From Candidatus Geothrix skivensis (GTDB lineage: Bacteria > Acidobacteriota > Holophagae > Holophagales > Holophagaceae): 64,000 bases of DNA. Below are positions 11,672-20,348 of the stretch, one piece after another. The DNA is taken from the NCBI GenBank assembly GCA_016721195.1, contig JADKIO010000005.1:556001-620000 (forward strand), given 5' to 3'. The translations under genes and the position numbers were made by a program. The stretch's first letter is position 1. Each line of letters opens with the position of its first letter. The notes beneath the pieces are model-generated. The model saw only the letters and a program-made list of their open reading frames with translations. It did no database searches and had not been told where the DNA came from.

Positions 11672-11977
11672 TCACCGGAGGAGGCGGCCCAGGGTGCCAA
11701 AAAAACCACCAGGTTCCTTCTGGGCGACCTGTTCCAGTTCCCCGGCGTCCAGGAAGACCCCCTGGCAGCCCGGGCACTGATCGATGCGCACACCTCGGTA
11801 TTCGATCTCCTGAAGCGTCGATCCGCACTTCGGACAGTGCATCCAGTGGGCCTCCTTCTGGCGCTGGCGTTCGCCCTCCTCCTGTCGGGCCTCGGCTTCC
11901 CGGGCGGTGCGCCGGCGGCGCTCCAGTTCCTGCTGGAACATGTATTCCTCTTCCTTGGTGCTGGGTTTGAAAGACAT
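11672..11977 (-). CDS. TFIIB-type zinc-ribbon protein
   Basis: A 101-residue protein with a charged helical N-terminus (about 45 residues rich in E, R and Q, probably coiled) followed by a zf-TFIIB zinc ribbon. The ligands are CPKCGSTL and CPGCQGVFLDAGEL, with the usual EIEYRGVRIDQ between them. Such small proteins are common in bacteria and their role is unknown. It sits between htpX and the YqhA-like gene in one orientation and is probably co-transcribed with them. Confidence 0.85.
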   Translation of the reverse strand: MSFKPSTKEEEYMFQQELERRRRTAREAEARQEEGERQRQKEAHWMHCPKCGSTLQEIEYRGVRIDQCPGCQGVFLDAGELEQVAQKEPGGFFGTLGRLLR

Positions 11978-12019
11978 GGAACTCTCCTATGATCAAGAAG
12001 GTGAATGAAGGCCTGCAAC

Positions 12020-12886
12020 TCAGGCCGCGAAGCCTGGTTGGGCTCTCCGGACCCGGAGCCGGGTCACGCGGGCCTCAAGGGGCGGGTGGGTGCTGAACCA
12101 GCGGAGGAAGCCCCCCCCCGCGAAGGGGCTGGCGATCATGAGGCTGGCGGTGGCGGGCTGGGCGGTGGGGCCAGGCTCCACCTCCTCCTGGATCCGCCCC
12201 AGCCGTTCGAGGGCCAGGGCCAGGCCCTCGGGGTCCCCGGTCATCTGCGCCGCGCCGGCGTCGGCCATGAACTCCCGGGAGCGGGAGATGGCGAACTGGA
12301 TGAGGGAAGCCCCGATGGGCGCCAGGAGGGCGAAGATGAGGCCGCCGAAGGGGCTGCCACCCCCTTCTTCGTCGCTCTGGGAGCCGCCGCCCAGCAGGGC
12401 GCCCCACTGGAGCACGTTCGCCAGGAGGCTCACGGCACCGGCCAGTCCCGCCGCCACCGTGGCCACCAGGATGTCCCGGTTCCGGATGTGGGACAGCTCG
12501 TGGGCGATGACCCCGCGGAGCTCCCGGCGGGGCATGGTCCGCAGCAGGCCTTCCGTGAAGGCCACCACGCCATGCTCGGGATCACGGCCCGTGGCGAAGG
12601 CGTTCGGGGCGTCATCCTGAACGATGAAGACCCTCGGCTTGGGGATGCCCGCCCGGGCCGCAAGCTCCGCCACGTCGGCGTGGAGGCTCGGGGCTTCCAA
12701 CTCGGGAAGCTCCTTCGCGCCCTGCATGCGCAAAACGAGCCGGTCGCTCCAGAAGTAGGCCCCCAGGTTCAGGGCGAAGGCCGCGATGGTGCAGCCGATG
12801 AGCCAGCCTTTGCCCAGGTAGGCCCCCAGGGCCACCAGCAGGCTGGTGACCAGCCCGAGCAGAAGAAAGGTCTTGAAGCGGTTCAC
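12020..12886 (-). CDS. htpX: HtpX-type membrane zinc metalloprotease (M48)
   Basis: A 288-residue inner-membrane protease that degrades misfolded membrane proteins. Two N-terminal hydrophobic segments (about 5-22 and 28-45) precede the catalytic domain. The zinc motif is His129-Glu130-x-x-His133 in IAHELSHIRNRD, and a third ligand glutamate is likely in SREFMADAGAA. A second pair of membrane segments follows the active site. It is nine bases downstream of the hpf homologue on the same strand, which fits a shared stress response. Length and order of elements match HtpX. Confidence 0.93.
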   Translation of the reverse strand: MNRFKTFLLLGLVTSLLVALGAYLGKGWLIGCTIAAFALNLGAYFWSDRLVLRMQGAKELPELEAPSLHADVAELAARAGIPKPRVFIVQDDAPNAFATGRDPEHGVVAFTEGLLRTMPRRELRGVIAHELSHIRNRDILVATVAAGLAGAVSLLANVLQWGALLGGGSQSDEEGGGSPFGGLIFALLAPIGASLIQFAISRSREFMADAGAAQMTGDPEGLALALERLGRIQEEVEPGPTAQPATASLMIASPFAGGGFLRWFSTHPPLEARVTRLRVRRAQPGFAA

Positions 12887-12895
12887 GGGGTCCTC

Positions 12896-13201
12896 CTAGG
12901 CCTTGGCCTGTTCGAGCATCCGGGCCACGCGCCGACCGGCTTTCTCCGCCGCCTGGTCCACCGCGAAGTAGAGATCCGCATCCCGGGCTTCCACGGCGTC
13001 CGGTCCCAGTCCCTTCACGGTGAAGCCCACCCGGCAGAGCTTGTCGGCCCCCCCCCTGGGGCCGTTCAGGTCGCTGAACCGGACGACCACCCGCTCGATC
13101 TGCGCCGAGAAGCGGGAGAGGGAGAACGCGATGCGGCGCTCGATGTGGGCCGCCAGCGCCTCCGTTGGGGGGATTCCGATGCCTCGGATCTGGATGTTCA
13201 T
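12896..13201 (-). CDS. hpf: Ribosome hibernation/RaiA-HPF family protein
   Basis: A 101-residue protein of the sigma-54 modulation / RaiA family, which binds the 30S subunit and stalls ribosomes under stress. It starts MNIQIRGIGIPPTEAL, has the ERRIAFSLSRF helix and RVVVRFSDLNGPRGG strand, and ends in the long helix with AVDQAAEKAGRRVARML. It is the short form, with no C-terminal dimerisation domain. The start is ATG 13201 with GGAGG upstream; the very long frame running further upstream is antisense to nhaR and purD. It is the first gene of the minus-strand operon and diverges from the NhaR-like regulator across an AT-rich repeat region. Confidence 0.87.
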   Translation of the reverse strand: MNIQIRGIGIPPTEALAAHIERRIAFSLSRFSAQIERVVVRFSDLNGPRGGADKLCRVGFTVKGLGPDAVEARDADLYFAVDQAAEKAGRRVARMLEQAKA

Positions 13202-13238
13202 GGTGCCTCCGGATCCAAAGTCTCGGGCCCGGAGATAA

Positions 13239-13283
13239 ATAGATCCAATAGATAAAAAATTAAAATACATAGATAAAATAGAT
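13239..13283. repeat. AT-rich direct repeats (four ATAGAT units) in a divergent promoter region
   Basis: Four copies of ATAGAT at 13239, 13248, 13269 and 13278. They form two pairs, each with 9-bp spacing, and the pairs are 30 bp apart (about three helical turns). The stretch is strongly AT-rich in a GC-rich chromosome. It lies between the hpf homologue (minus) and the NhaR-like LysR regulator (plus), the usual place for a LysR autoregulatory site, and probably also holds the promoters. Confidence 0.6.
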
Positions 13284-13297
13284 GAATGGAGGCCCCC

Positions 13298-14197
13298 GTG
13301 GATTGGCTGAACTATCACCACCTGTTCTATTTCTGGACCACGGCCCGGGAGGGCAGCGTCACCCTCGCGGCCGAGCGTCTGCGGCTGGCCCAGCCCACCC
13401 TCAGCGCCCAGATCCGCAGCCTGGAAACGGCCCTGGGCGTACGTCTGTTCGAAAAGCAGGGCCGGGGTCTGGCGATGACCGAGGCGGGGCGCACGGCCTT
13501 CCGCTATGCGGACAGCATCTTCGGCCTGGGCCGGGAGCTGCAGGAATCGCTGGCGGGCCTGAGCGGCGGGAGCCGGACGGTGCTGGCGGTGGGCATCTCG
13601 GACGCCCTGCCCAAGCTCATGGTCCGGAACCTCCTGGAGCCCGCCCTCCATCTGCCCGAGGCCATCCGTCTGGTCTGCCGGGAGGACCGGACGGACCGGC
13701 TGCTGGCCCAGCTCACCCTCCACGACCTGGACCTGGTGCTCTCGGACATGCCCCTGCCTCCGAACAGCGCCGTCAAGGCCTTCAGCCACCTGCTGGGCGA
13801 GTGCGGTGTGGAGGTTTTCGGTACCGCTGCCCTGCGGAAGCTCCACCCCGGTGCCTTCCCCGGCTGTCTGGCGGGGGCACCCTTCCTGCTCCCGCCGGAG
13901 GGAGCGGCCCTGCGGCGGGGGCTGGACCAGTGGTTCGAGCTGGAGGGTCTCCGCCCCCGGATCATCGGGGAGTTCGACGACAGCGCCCTGCTGAAGAGCT
14001 TCGGCCAGCGGGGGCTGGGGTTCTTCGCCGCGCCCTCCGCCCTGGCCAAGGAGATGGAGCGCCAGTATCAGGTGAAGCGCCTGGGCCCGGTCGAGCGGGC
14101 GAGGGAGCGCATCTATGCCCTCACCCTCGATCGCCGGATCAGGCACCCGGCGGTGGTGGCGATCTCCGAATCCGCCCAGAGCCGGGTCTTCGGATAA
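13298..14197 (+). CDS. nhaR: NhaR-like LysR-family transcriptional regulator
   Basis: A 299-residue LysR regulator. The N-terminal winged helix reads DWLNYHHLFYFWTTARE, LAAERLRLAQPTLSAQIRSLE and LFEKQGRGLAMTEAGR, closely like NhaR, the Na+-responsive activator of nhaA. The rest is a periplasmic-binding-like effector domain. I chose GTG 13298 because GGAGG (13288-13292) lies five bases before it and NhaR proteins begin at this point; ATG 13286 is the alternative and would overlap that site. It diverges from the hpf-htpX-ATPase operon. No nhaA is in the window, so that operon, which includes a cation pump, is its most likely target. Confidence 0.85.
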   Translation: MDWLNYHHLFYFWTTAREGSVTLAAERLRLAQPTLSAQIRSLETALGVRLFEKQGRGLAMTEAGRTAFRYADSIFGLGRELQESLAGLSGGSRTVLAVGISDALPKLMVRNLLEPALHLPEAIRLVCREDRTDRLLAQLTLHDLDLVLSDMPLPPNSAVKAFSHLLGECGVEVFGTAALRKLHPGAFPGCLAGAPFLLPPEGAALRRGLDQWFELEGLRPRIIGEFDDSALLKSFGQRGLGFFAAPSALAKEMERQYQVKRLGPVERARERIYALTLDRRIRHPAVVAISESAQSRVFG

Positions 14198-14242
14198 GCC
14201 GAACCCGGAGGCCATGGGCGATACTGGGGGGTGGAGGTCCCC

Positions 14243-15541
14243 ATGAAGATCCTGCTCCTCGGCTCCGGAGGCCGGGAACACGCCCTGGCCTTGAAGCTGA
14301 AGGCCCCGGCAGTGGACCTGGTGTCGGCCCCGGGCAGTGATGCCCTGGCTGAACTGGGGACCTGCGTCCCGCTGAATCTGGAAGACCCCGCGGCGGTGGC
14401 CGCCTGGTGCGCCAGGAACCGCCCTGATCTGGTGGTGGCAGGCCCGGAAGTTCCCCTGGTGGCCGGCGTGGCGGATGCCGTGCGGGCCCTGGGCATCCCG
14501 GTCTTCGGTCACGACGCCGCCACGGCGCGCCTGGAGGGCAGCAAGTCCTTTGCCAAGGCCTTCATGATGCGCCACGCCATCCCCTGCGCCGCCGGCCACA
14601 CGGTGACGGATCTGGCCGCGGGCGAGGCGCTGATCCGCTCCTGGAGCCACGGCTTCCCCATCGTGCTGAAGGCCGATGGCCTGGCCGCGGGCAAAGGCGT
14701 GGTGCTGGCCACAACCGAAGCCGAGGCCCTGGCCACCTTCCGGGCCTTCATGGCGGGGCAGTTCGGGGATGCCAGCCGCACGGTCGTGTTTGAAGCGCCC
14801 CTCGTGGGCATGGAGTTGTCCCTGCATGTGCTGGTGGATGTGGATGGGGAGCATGCCTCGTACGCACTGCTGCCCGCCTGCCAGGATCACAAGCGCATCT
14901 TCGAGGGGGACCAGGGCCCCAACACCGGCGGCATGGGCGCCTTCGGGCCGCTGCCCTTCCTGCGGCCCCAGGACATCGAGTGCATGCGGACGGTGCTGGT
15001 GGAACCCACCGTGAAGGGACTACGGTCGGATGGCCTCGTGGGCCGGGGTGTGCTGTTCCTGGGCGTCATGTGGACGGCCAGGGGCCCCGAGTTGCTGGAA
15101 TACAACGTGCGCTTTGGCGACCCCGAAACCCAGGTGCTCATGCAGCTGCTGGACGAGGACCTGGCGGCCCTGTTGCTGGAAGTGGCCCAGGGCCGCCTGG
15201 TGTCCCGGGAGCTGAAGCTCAAGCCCCACACGGCCATCGCCGTGGTGCTGGCGGCGGAAGATTATCCCGAGGGCGCCAGGAAGGGCGTGCCCATCACCCT
15301 GGGCTCCCCGGCCGTCACCGTGATCCATGCGGGCACCCGGAAAGAGAACGGCCAGTGGCTCACCAACGGCGGCCGGGTGCTGAACCTTGCCACCTCGGCC
15401 CCCGACCTCGCCGCCGCCCGCGCCGCCATCGAAGCCGCCCTGCCGCAGGTGACCTGGCCCGGCCGGCAGGTGCGTCGCGACATCGGCCTCAAGGCCCTGG
15501 GGCATGCGCTGGCGGGCCGCACCGTCCAGGATCCCTGGTGA
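14243..15541 (+). CDS. purD: Phosphoribosylamine-glycine ligase
   Basis: A 432-residue GAR synthetase, second step of purine synthesis, joining glycine to phosphoribosylamine with ATP. It starts MKILLLGSGGREHALA, followed by PDLVVAGPEVPLVAGV, the ATP-grasp segment FPIVLKADGLAAGKGVV, the family signature YNVRFGDPETQ and a C-terminal domain. ATG 14243 has GGAGG five bases upstream (14233-14237); GTG 14231 would precede that site. It is not linked to other pur genes here. It follows nhaR on the same strand by 45 bases but is probably independent. Confidence 0.95.
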   Translation: MKILLLGSGGREHALALKLKAPAVDLVSAPGSDALAELGTCVPLNLEDPAAVAAWCARNRPDLVVAGPEVPLVAGVADAVRALGIPVFGHDAATARLEGSKSFAKAFMMRHAIPCAAGHTVTDLAAGEALIRSWSHGFPIVLKADGLAAGKGVVLATTEAEALATFRAFMAGQFGDASRTVVFEAPLVGMELSLHVLVDVDGEHASYALLPACQDHKRIFEGDQGPNTGGMGAFGPLPFLRPQDIECMRTVLVEPTVKGLRSDGLVGRGVLFLGVMWTARGPELLEYNVRFGDPETQVLMQLLDEDLAALLLEVAQGRLVSRELKLKPHTAIAVVLAAEDYPEGARKGVPITLGSPAVTVIHAGTRKENGQWLTNGGRVLNLATSAPDLAAARAAIEAALPQVTWPGRQVRRDIGLKALGHALAGRTVQDPW

Positions 15542-15547
15542 ACCCAC

Positions 15548-15898
15548 CTAGGCCCGGTTGCGCAGCAGCCAGACCAGGGTGGCGAGCGCCAGGCCCACCA
15601 GGGTCAGCGCGCCAAAGGCCCGGTGGACCCGCGGGAAGGCGCTGTGGCTGGTGCGGGCCTCCCGCCAGGCCAGGGCCATCCGGCCCAGGAGGATGGTCAG
15701 CCCGGCGGCGGCCAGAGTGATCAGCCAGATGACGCTGTAGGATGACCCCAAATCCCTCGGATGCAGCACCAGCCGCAAGGCGATGCAGGTGAAGGCGGCG
15801 GTCATGAGGTACCCGTGCAGGCGGTGGTCGCCTCGGCGCACGGCCCACAAGGCCGCGATCAGCAACACCGCCACGGGGATCAGCAGGAGATCGAGCAT
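15548..15898 (-). CDS. Small four-helix membrane protein (DUF420-like)
   Basis: A 116-residue protein with four hydrophobic segments. Histidines sit near helix ends (HRLHGYLMTAAF in the second helix, FPRVHRAFGALTL in the fourth), as in DUF420/YozB-like and small cytochrome b561-like proteins. The resemblance is modest, so the name is tentative. Heme binding is possible but not shown. It is convergent with purD (six-base gap) and shares its strand with the hydroxyacyl-CoA dehydrogenase gene, which lies 25 bases upstream of it. Confidence 0.6.
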   Translation of the reverse strand: MLDLLLIPVAVLLIAALWAVRRGDHRLHGYLMTAAFTCIALRLVLHPRDLGSSYSVIWLITLAAAGLTILLGRMALAWREARTSHSAFPRVHRAFGALTLVGLALATLVWLLRNRA

Positions 15899-15922
15899 AT
15901 GGACCAGCCTACTCGGATGGGC

Positions 15923-16810
15923 TCAGAGCGGGAGGGCTTCCAGCCGCTCCTCGCCCTCCCAGCGGTAGAATCCCGAGCCGGTCTTGCGGCCCAGGCGACC
16001 CGCCACCACCAGCTGGCGGAGCAGGGGGGGTGCCTTGAACCGCGCCTCGCCGAAGGCGTCGAAGAGCACCTCGGCCACGCTCTGCATGGTGTCCAGCCCG
16101 ATGAAGTCGCTCAGGTGGAGGGGCCCCATGGGATGCCCGCAGCCCAGCTTCATGCCAATGTCCAGATCCTCCACGGTGGCCAGCCGCTGCTCCGCGCAGC
16201 GCATGGCATCCAGCAGGTAGGGAATCAGGAGGCGGTTCACCACGAAGCCCGGGGCGTCGGGTGCCAGGATGGCGGTCTTCCCGAGCCGCTGCACGAAGGC
16301 CCTCAGGCTGGCGAGGGTGTCCCCATCGGTGGCCAGGGTGCGGACGATCTCCACCAGGGGCATGGCGGGCACGGGATTGAAGAAGTGCAGGCCCGCCAGG
16401 CGGGCCTGGCGCTGGGGCCCCAGTACCGGACAAAGGCTGGCGATGGACAGGCTCGAGGTGTTGGTGCACAGGATGGCCTCGGGTCCGAGCACCCGGTCCA
16501 GTTCGGCGAAGAGCTGGAGCTTCAGATCGAGTCGCTCGGGAATGGCCTCCACCACCAGATCGCAGTCCGCCAGAGCCTGCAGGGTCAAGGTGCCCTGGAG
16601 GTTCTGCGCCCAGACCGCAGGCTGCTCTTTGGGGATCTTCCCCTTGGCCACGGCCCGGTCCCAGCGGCCGTGGATCCGGGCCATCCCCTTGGCGAGGAGA
16701 GCTTCGTCGGTCTCCCTCACCAGGACCTTGAAGCCGGCCTCGGCCGCGCACTGGGCGATGCCCGCGCCCATGAGACCACCACCTACGACGCCGATGCGCT
16801 GGATTGCCAT
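15923..16810 (-). CDS. 3-hydroxyacyl-CoA (3-hydroxybutyryl-CoA) dehydrogenase
   Basis: A 295-residue NAD-dependent dehydrogenase that interconverts 3-hydroxyacyl-CoA and 3-oxoacyl-CoA. It has the Rossmann start IGVVGGGLMGAGIAQ, the VVEAIPERLDLK segment, the catalytic histidine in GLHFFNPVPAMPLVEI, and APGFVVNRLLIPYLLDA opening the C-terminal domain. It is the short single-function form (Hbd/PaaH type), with no hydratase domain. SD AGGAGG lies five bases before the ATG. No other beta-oxidation gene is adjacent, so the exact pathway is open. Confidence 0.92.
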   Translation of the reverse strand: MAIQRIGVVGGGLMGAGIAQCAAEAGFKVLVRETDEALLAKGMARIHGRWDRAVAKGKIPKEQPAVWAQNLQGTLTLQALADCDLVVEAIPERLDLKLQLFAELDRVLGPEAILCTNTSSLSIASLCPVLGPQRQARLAGLHFFNPVPAMPLVEIVRTLATDGDTLASLRAFVQRLGKTAILAPDAPGFVVNRLLIPYLLDAMRCAEQRLATVEDLDIGMKLGCGHPMGPLHLSDFIGLDTMQSVAEVLFDAFGEARFKAPPLLRQLVVAGRLGRKTGSGFYRWEGEERLEALPL

Positions 16811-16917
16811 GCGAGCCTCCTGCCGAGTTGGGATTGTGCTGCATCCATTCTCAGGGAATTCCCTGGTTCCGGTGCCACCGACCTCCGGTAGAATCCGCCC
16901 AGCGAACGGGAGGGACC

Positions 16918-17394
16918 ATGATCGGTCCGTTGAAGGATCTCCTCAGCCACCAGGCCTGGGCCGACGCGGTCTTCTTTCACGCCTGGGGATCGTCCGGTGC
17001 CCTGGACGATCTGGACCTGCGGTCCCGGATGGAACACTCGGTTGCCACCACCGAGGCCTTCCTGCACGTGCTGAAGGGGGATCCGGTGGTCATGCCCGAC
17101 CGGCCTCTCCCGGACTTCCTGGCTCTGAAGGCCCGCTGTGAAGCCGGTCACCAGGTGCTGAGCGCCCTGGGCCGGGGGCTGGATCCGGCATCGCTGGCGA
17201 ACACCATCCGGATTCCCTGGTTCCCGGATCCGCCCTGTGTGGTTCCCGTGTCGGACGCGCTGCTGCAGGTCTGCCTGCACGCCCAGCACCACCGGGGCCA
17301 GTGCATGACCCGGTTGAAGGCCGTCGGCGCCGCGCCGAAGAACGTGGACTACATCATTTGGCTTTGGAAGCAGAAGCCCGAACCCCGCTGGTAG
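16918..17394 (+). CDS. DinB-family metal-binding four-helix protein
   Basis: A 158-residue DinB/YfiT-like protein, a four-helix bundle that binds a divalent metal through three histidines. Candidates are HQAWADA in helix 1, MEHSVATTE in helix 2 and HAQHHRGQ in the last helix; the HAQHHRGQ block is the strongest family mark. Members act as thiol-dependent transferases or are damage-inducible proteins of unknown role. It has SD GGGAGGG before the ATG. It diverges from the hydroxyacyl-CoA dehydrogenase gene and is a single gene. Confidence 0.85.
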   Translation: MIGPLKDLLSHQAWADAVFFHAWGSSGALDDLDLRSRMEHSVATTEAFLHVLKGDPVVMPDRPLPDFLALKARCEAGHQVLSALGRGLDPASLANTIRIPWFPDPPCVVPVSDALLQVCLHAQHHRGQCMTRLKAVGAAPKNVDYIIWLWKQKPEPRW

Positions 17395-17404
17395 GCTTGG
17401 CGGC

Positions 17405-19300
17405 TCAGGTCTCCAGGTAGGTGTGCAGCTTCCGCTCCTCGGTGAGGAGGGCGCGCAGGGCCTCGGCGGCGTCGTTCTTGACGCTGGCCTTCCGCTTGGT
17501 CTGGGGCCCCTGGATCAGCACGTCGGGATCGTAGTGGACGCTGCGGAGCACATGGTCCACGGTGTCGCCCTTCACGATGTGCTGGATCTTGAACGTATCG
17601 TCCTCGTGCACCATGATGTGGGCCTCGTTGGGGGCCCCGAAGAGGTTGTGCCGCATGCCCAGGATGTCCTGGTAGGCGCCCGTGAGGAAGAAGGCCACGT
17701 AGTAGGCCTCGCCGCTCCTGGGCTCATGGAGGGGGATCTCGTCGCGCACGTCCTTCAGGTCGATGAACTTCTCCATCTTGCCGTCGCTGTCGCAGGTGAT
17801 GTCGCAGAGGGTGGCGGAAAGTCCCGGCTTCTCCTTCAGGCGATGGATGGGCATCACCGGGAAGAGCTGCTCGATGGCCCAGTGGTCCGGCATGGACTGG
17901 AAGATGCTGAAGTTGGCGATGAGCTTGTCGGCCAGGCTCTTGTTGAGATCCTGGAACTCCTCGGGGATGTACTTCAGGGTCTTGCTGGTGAGGATGCGGG
18001 AGAGCTTCCGGCAGACTTCCCAGAACAGGGTCTCGCCCTTGCTCCGGTCCTCCAGGCCCAGGTAGCCCAGGTTGAAGAGGGTGAGCATCTCGTCCTTCTG
18101 GGTGATGGCATCGTGGTACATCTCGGAGAAGTTCTTGATGGAGATGTTGTCCCGGGTGTAGGCCAGTTCCTTGAGGATCTGGGGCTCGTTGCCCGTGAGC
18201 GTCACGGTGTACTTGGTGTGGGTGGTGTCGATGAGGCCGATGATGTCCACCACCACCACCTGGTGGTAGGCCACGATGGCGCGGCCCGATTCGCTGAGCA
18301 GGTCCGGCATGGGCACCTGCTCCTGGGCGCAGATGTCCTTGGTGGTGTAGACCACGTCGGCGGCGTACTCCGCGATGGTGTAGTTCATGGAGCTGCTGAA
18401 GGTGGTCTTGGAGCCGTCGTAGTCCACCCCCAGGCCGCCACCCACGTTCAGGTACCGGATGGGCACCCCCAGCTTGCGGAGCTTGGCGTAGATGCGGGTG
18501 GCCTCCTTCATGGCCGACTTGATCTTGCGGATGTCCGTGATCTGGCTGCCGATGTGGAAGTGCAGCTCGATGACGCAGTCCAGCAGGTCCCGCTTCTCCA
18601 GCACCTCGATGGCGTCCAGGATCTCCCGGGTGGTGAGGCCGAACTTGGCGTGGTCCCCGGCGCTGGTCTCCCACTTGCCCGAGCCCTGGGCGTTGAGCTT
18701 GGCCCGCAGGCCGATGAGGGGCTCCACCTTGAGCTCCTTGGCCACCTTCAGGATGAGGGGCAGCTCGGTCATCTTCTCCACGGTGATGACCACCTTGCGA
18801 CCGGCCTTGCGGGCCAGCAGGGCCATGCGGATGAAGGACTCGTCCTTGTAGCCGTTGCAGAGCACCAGGGCTTCCGGGTGCAGATCCAGGCTGAGGGCGA
18901 TCATCAGCTCGGGCTTGGAGCCGGCTTCCAGGCCGTAGTGGTACTTGTTCCCGGCCCGGATGATCTCCTCGACCACCTCCTTGGTCTGGTTGGTCTTCAC
19001 CGGGTAGACGCCCTGGTAGCCGCCTTCGTAGCCGAATTCGATGATGGCCTGGCGGAAGGCCTCGTTCACCTCGATCACCCGGTGGGCCAGGACCTGGGGG
19101 AAGCGCAGGTTCACCGGCGTGCGGAGGCCCTTCTTCTTCAGGTGCTGGACGATCTCGTAGACATCGCAGCTGAGGGAATCATCCTTGGTGGGGGTGATCT
19201 CCAGGTGCCCCTTGGCGTTGATGCCGAAGTAGCCATTCCCCCACTCGCGAATGCCGTACAGGCTTGCGGCGTCCTGGACCGTCCAGTGCTTCATGGGCAT
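17405..19300 (-). CDS. speA: Biosynthetic arginine decarboxylase
   Basis: A 631-residue PLP-dependent fold-III decarboxylase that turns arginine into agmatine, the first step of this polyamine route. It starts KHWTVQDAASLYGIREWG. The PLP lysine is in GVYPVKTNQTKEV, the glycine-rich phosphate loop is RYLNVGGGLGVDYDGS, and HFHIGSQI is intact. Length and order match SpeA. The queG gene lies 87 bases upstream on the same strand. No agmatinase or deiminase is in the window, but a SpeH-type AdoMet decarboxylase is at 59638, so spermidine synthesis is likely in the genome. Confidence 0.95.
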   Translation of the reverse strand: MPMKHWTVQDAASLYGIREWGNGYFGINAKGHLEITPTKDDSLSCDVYEIVQHLKKKGLRTPVNLRFPQVLAHRVIEVNEAFRQAIIEFGYEGGYQGVYPVKTNQTKEVVEEIIRAGNKYHYGLEAGSKPELMIALSLDLHPEALVLCNGYKDESFIRMALLARKAGRKVVITVEKMTELPLILKVAKELKVEPLIGLRAKLNAQGSGKWETSAGDHAKFGLTTREILDAIEVLEKRDLLDCVIELHFHIGSQITDIRKIKSAMKEATRIYAKLRKLGVPIRYLNVGGGLGVDYDGSKTTFSSSMNYTIAEYAADVVYTTKDICAQEQVPMPDLLSESGRAIVAYHQVVVVDIIGLIDTTHTKYTVTLTGNEPQILKELAYTRDNISIKNFSEMYHDAITQKDEMLTLFNLGYLGLEDRSKGETLFWEVCRKLSRILTSKTLKYIPEEFQDLNKSLADKLIANFSIFQSMPDHWAIEQLFPVMPIHRLKEKPGLSATLCDITCDSDGKMEKFIDLKDVRDEIPLHEPRSGEAYYVAFFLTGAYQDILGMRHNLFGAPNEAHIMVHEDDTFKIQHIVKGDTVDHVLRSVHYDPDVLIQGPQTKRKASVKNDAAEALRALLTEERKLHTYLET

Positions 19301-19387
19301 CCCAGGGGACTCCTCAACTAGGGGCGGCCACCTTCGGCCGGAAGTTTGTTTATATGGTAAAAAAGCCCAATCCTGACCAGGAAAATG

Positions 19388-20332
19388 TCAGCGACCGATA
19401 ATCCGGGTCAGGGTGGCCCGCCAGTGGCGGTCCCGCACCCGCCTCAGGGCGGTCCTGCGGGTGAGCTTCCGCCACTGGGCGGCGCCCCGGGGCAGGTCCT
19501 CCGCCGAGCGGGTGTGGAGGGGGCTCGGGCCGCCCCAGAGGGCCGGGTCGCCCCAGACCGGGGCCCGGTTCCAGGGGCAGATGTCCTGGCAGGCATCGCA
19601 GCCGGCGGCCCAGCGACTGGTGGCCAGGGCCGCCGCAACGTCAGCGGGCGGCTCCGCCTCGGTCTCGATGGTGTAGGTGGTGAGGCAGCGGGCGGGGTCC
19701 AGGTGGAAAGGCCCCAGGGCCCCCGCGGGGCAGGCCTCCAGGCAGGCGGTGCACGAACCACAGTGTTCACCGACCACGGGCTCATCCGGAGGCAGGTCGA
19801 TGGAGAGCAGCAGGACGCCAAGGAAGCCCCAGGAGCCGTCCTTCCCGGCGATGAGCAGGGTGTGCTTGCCCTGCCAGCCCAGGCCCGCCCGGACCGCCAG
19901 CTGGCGCTCCAGCAGGGGGGCGGTGTCCACGCAGACCCGGCCCTGCAGCCCCGGCCACCGGGCCTGGGCCGCCTCCAGCAGCCGGGACAGCCGGGGCTTG
20001 AGGATCATGTGGTAGTCGGGGCCCCAGAGGTAACGGCTCAGCCGCAGGCTGCCGGGGGCGGCACCTGGGTTGGCCTCGGGCCGGGCATAGGGGAAGAACC
20101 CCACCAGGGCGGTGCGGGCCTGGGGCCAGAGGGCCGTGGGATCCAGGAGGGTCGCCGGATCCAGGTAGGGCAGCAGGGCGCCGCGGCCCTCCTCGAACCA
20201 GGCCCGGAGCCGGCCCGCCTCGGATCCGAAGGGATCACAGGGGGCGAACCCGGCCGATGAGAATCCCGCCACCAGGGCCTCCGACCGAAGCCAGGCCTTG
20301 AACGCCAGCGGATCGGGGTGTTCAACTGGCAC
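19388..20332 (-). CDS. queG: Epoxyqueuosine reductase
   Basis: A 314-residue cobalamin and Fe-S enzyme for the last step of queuosine synthesis in tRNA. Two [4Fe-4S] motifs are visible: CGSCTACLEACPAGAL and CDACQDICPWNR. The upstream region has VDTAPLLERQLAVRAGLGW, the usual QueG core. I chose GTG 20332 because GGGAGGG lies nine bases before it. ATG 20350 is possible but would overlap the start codon of the divergent YedF-like gene. Bases upstream of 20350 belong to that gene. It lies 87 bases upstream of speA on the same strand. Confidence 0.92.
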   Translation of the reverse strand: MPVEHPDPLAFKAWLRSEALVAGFSSAGFAPCDPFGSEAGRLRAWFEEGRGALLPYLDPATLLDPTALWPQARTALVGFFPYARPEANPGAAPGSLRLSRYLWGPDYHMILKPRLSRLLEAAQARWPGLQGRVCVDTAPLLERQLAVRAGLGWQGKHTLLIAGKDGSWGFLGVLLLSIDLPPDEPVVGEHCGSCTACLEACPAGALGPFHLDPARCLTTYTIETEAEPPADVAAALATSRWAAGCDACQDICPWNRAPVWGDPALWGGPSPLHTRSAEDLPRGAAQWRKLTRRTALRRVRDRHWRATLTRIIGR

Positions 20333-20348
20333 CTGAAGGTTCCCTCCC

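Noticed and set aside
13239..13283. The ATAGAT repeats as a CRISPR array
   Set aside because: The units are only six bases with 3-15 base gaps, and no cas genes are present.
12896..14890. 664-codon minus-strand open frame
   Set aside because: Only its last 101 codons are a real protein (HPF family). The rest is antisense to nhaR and purD.
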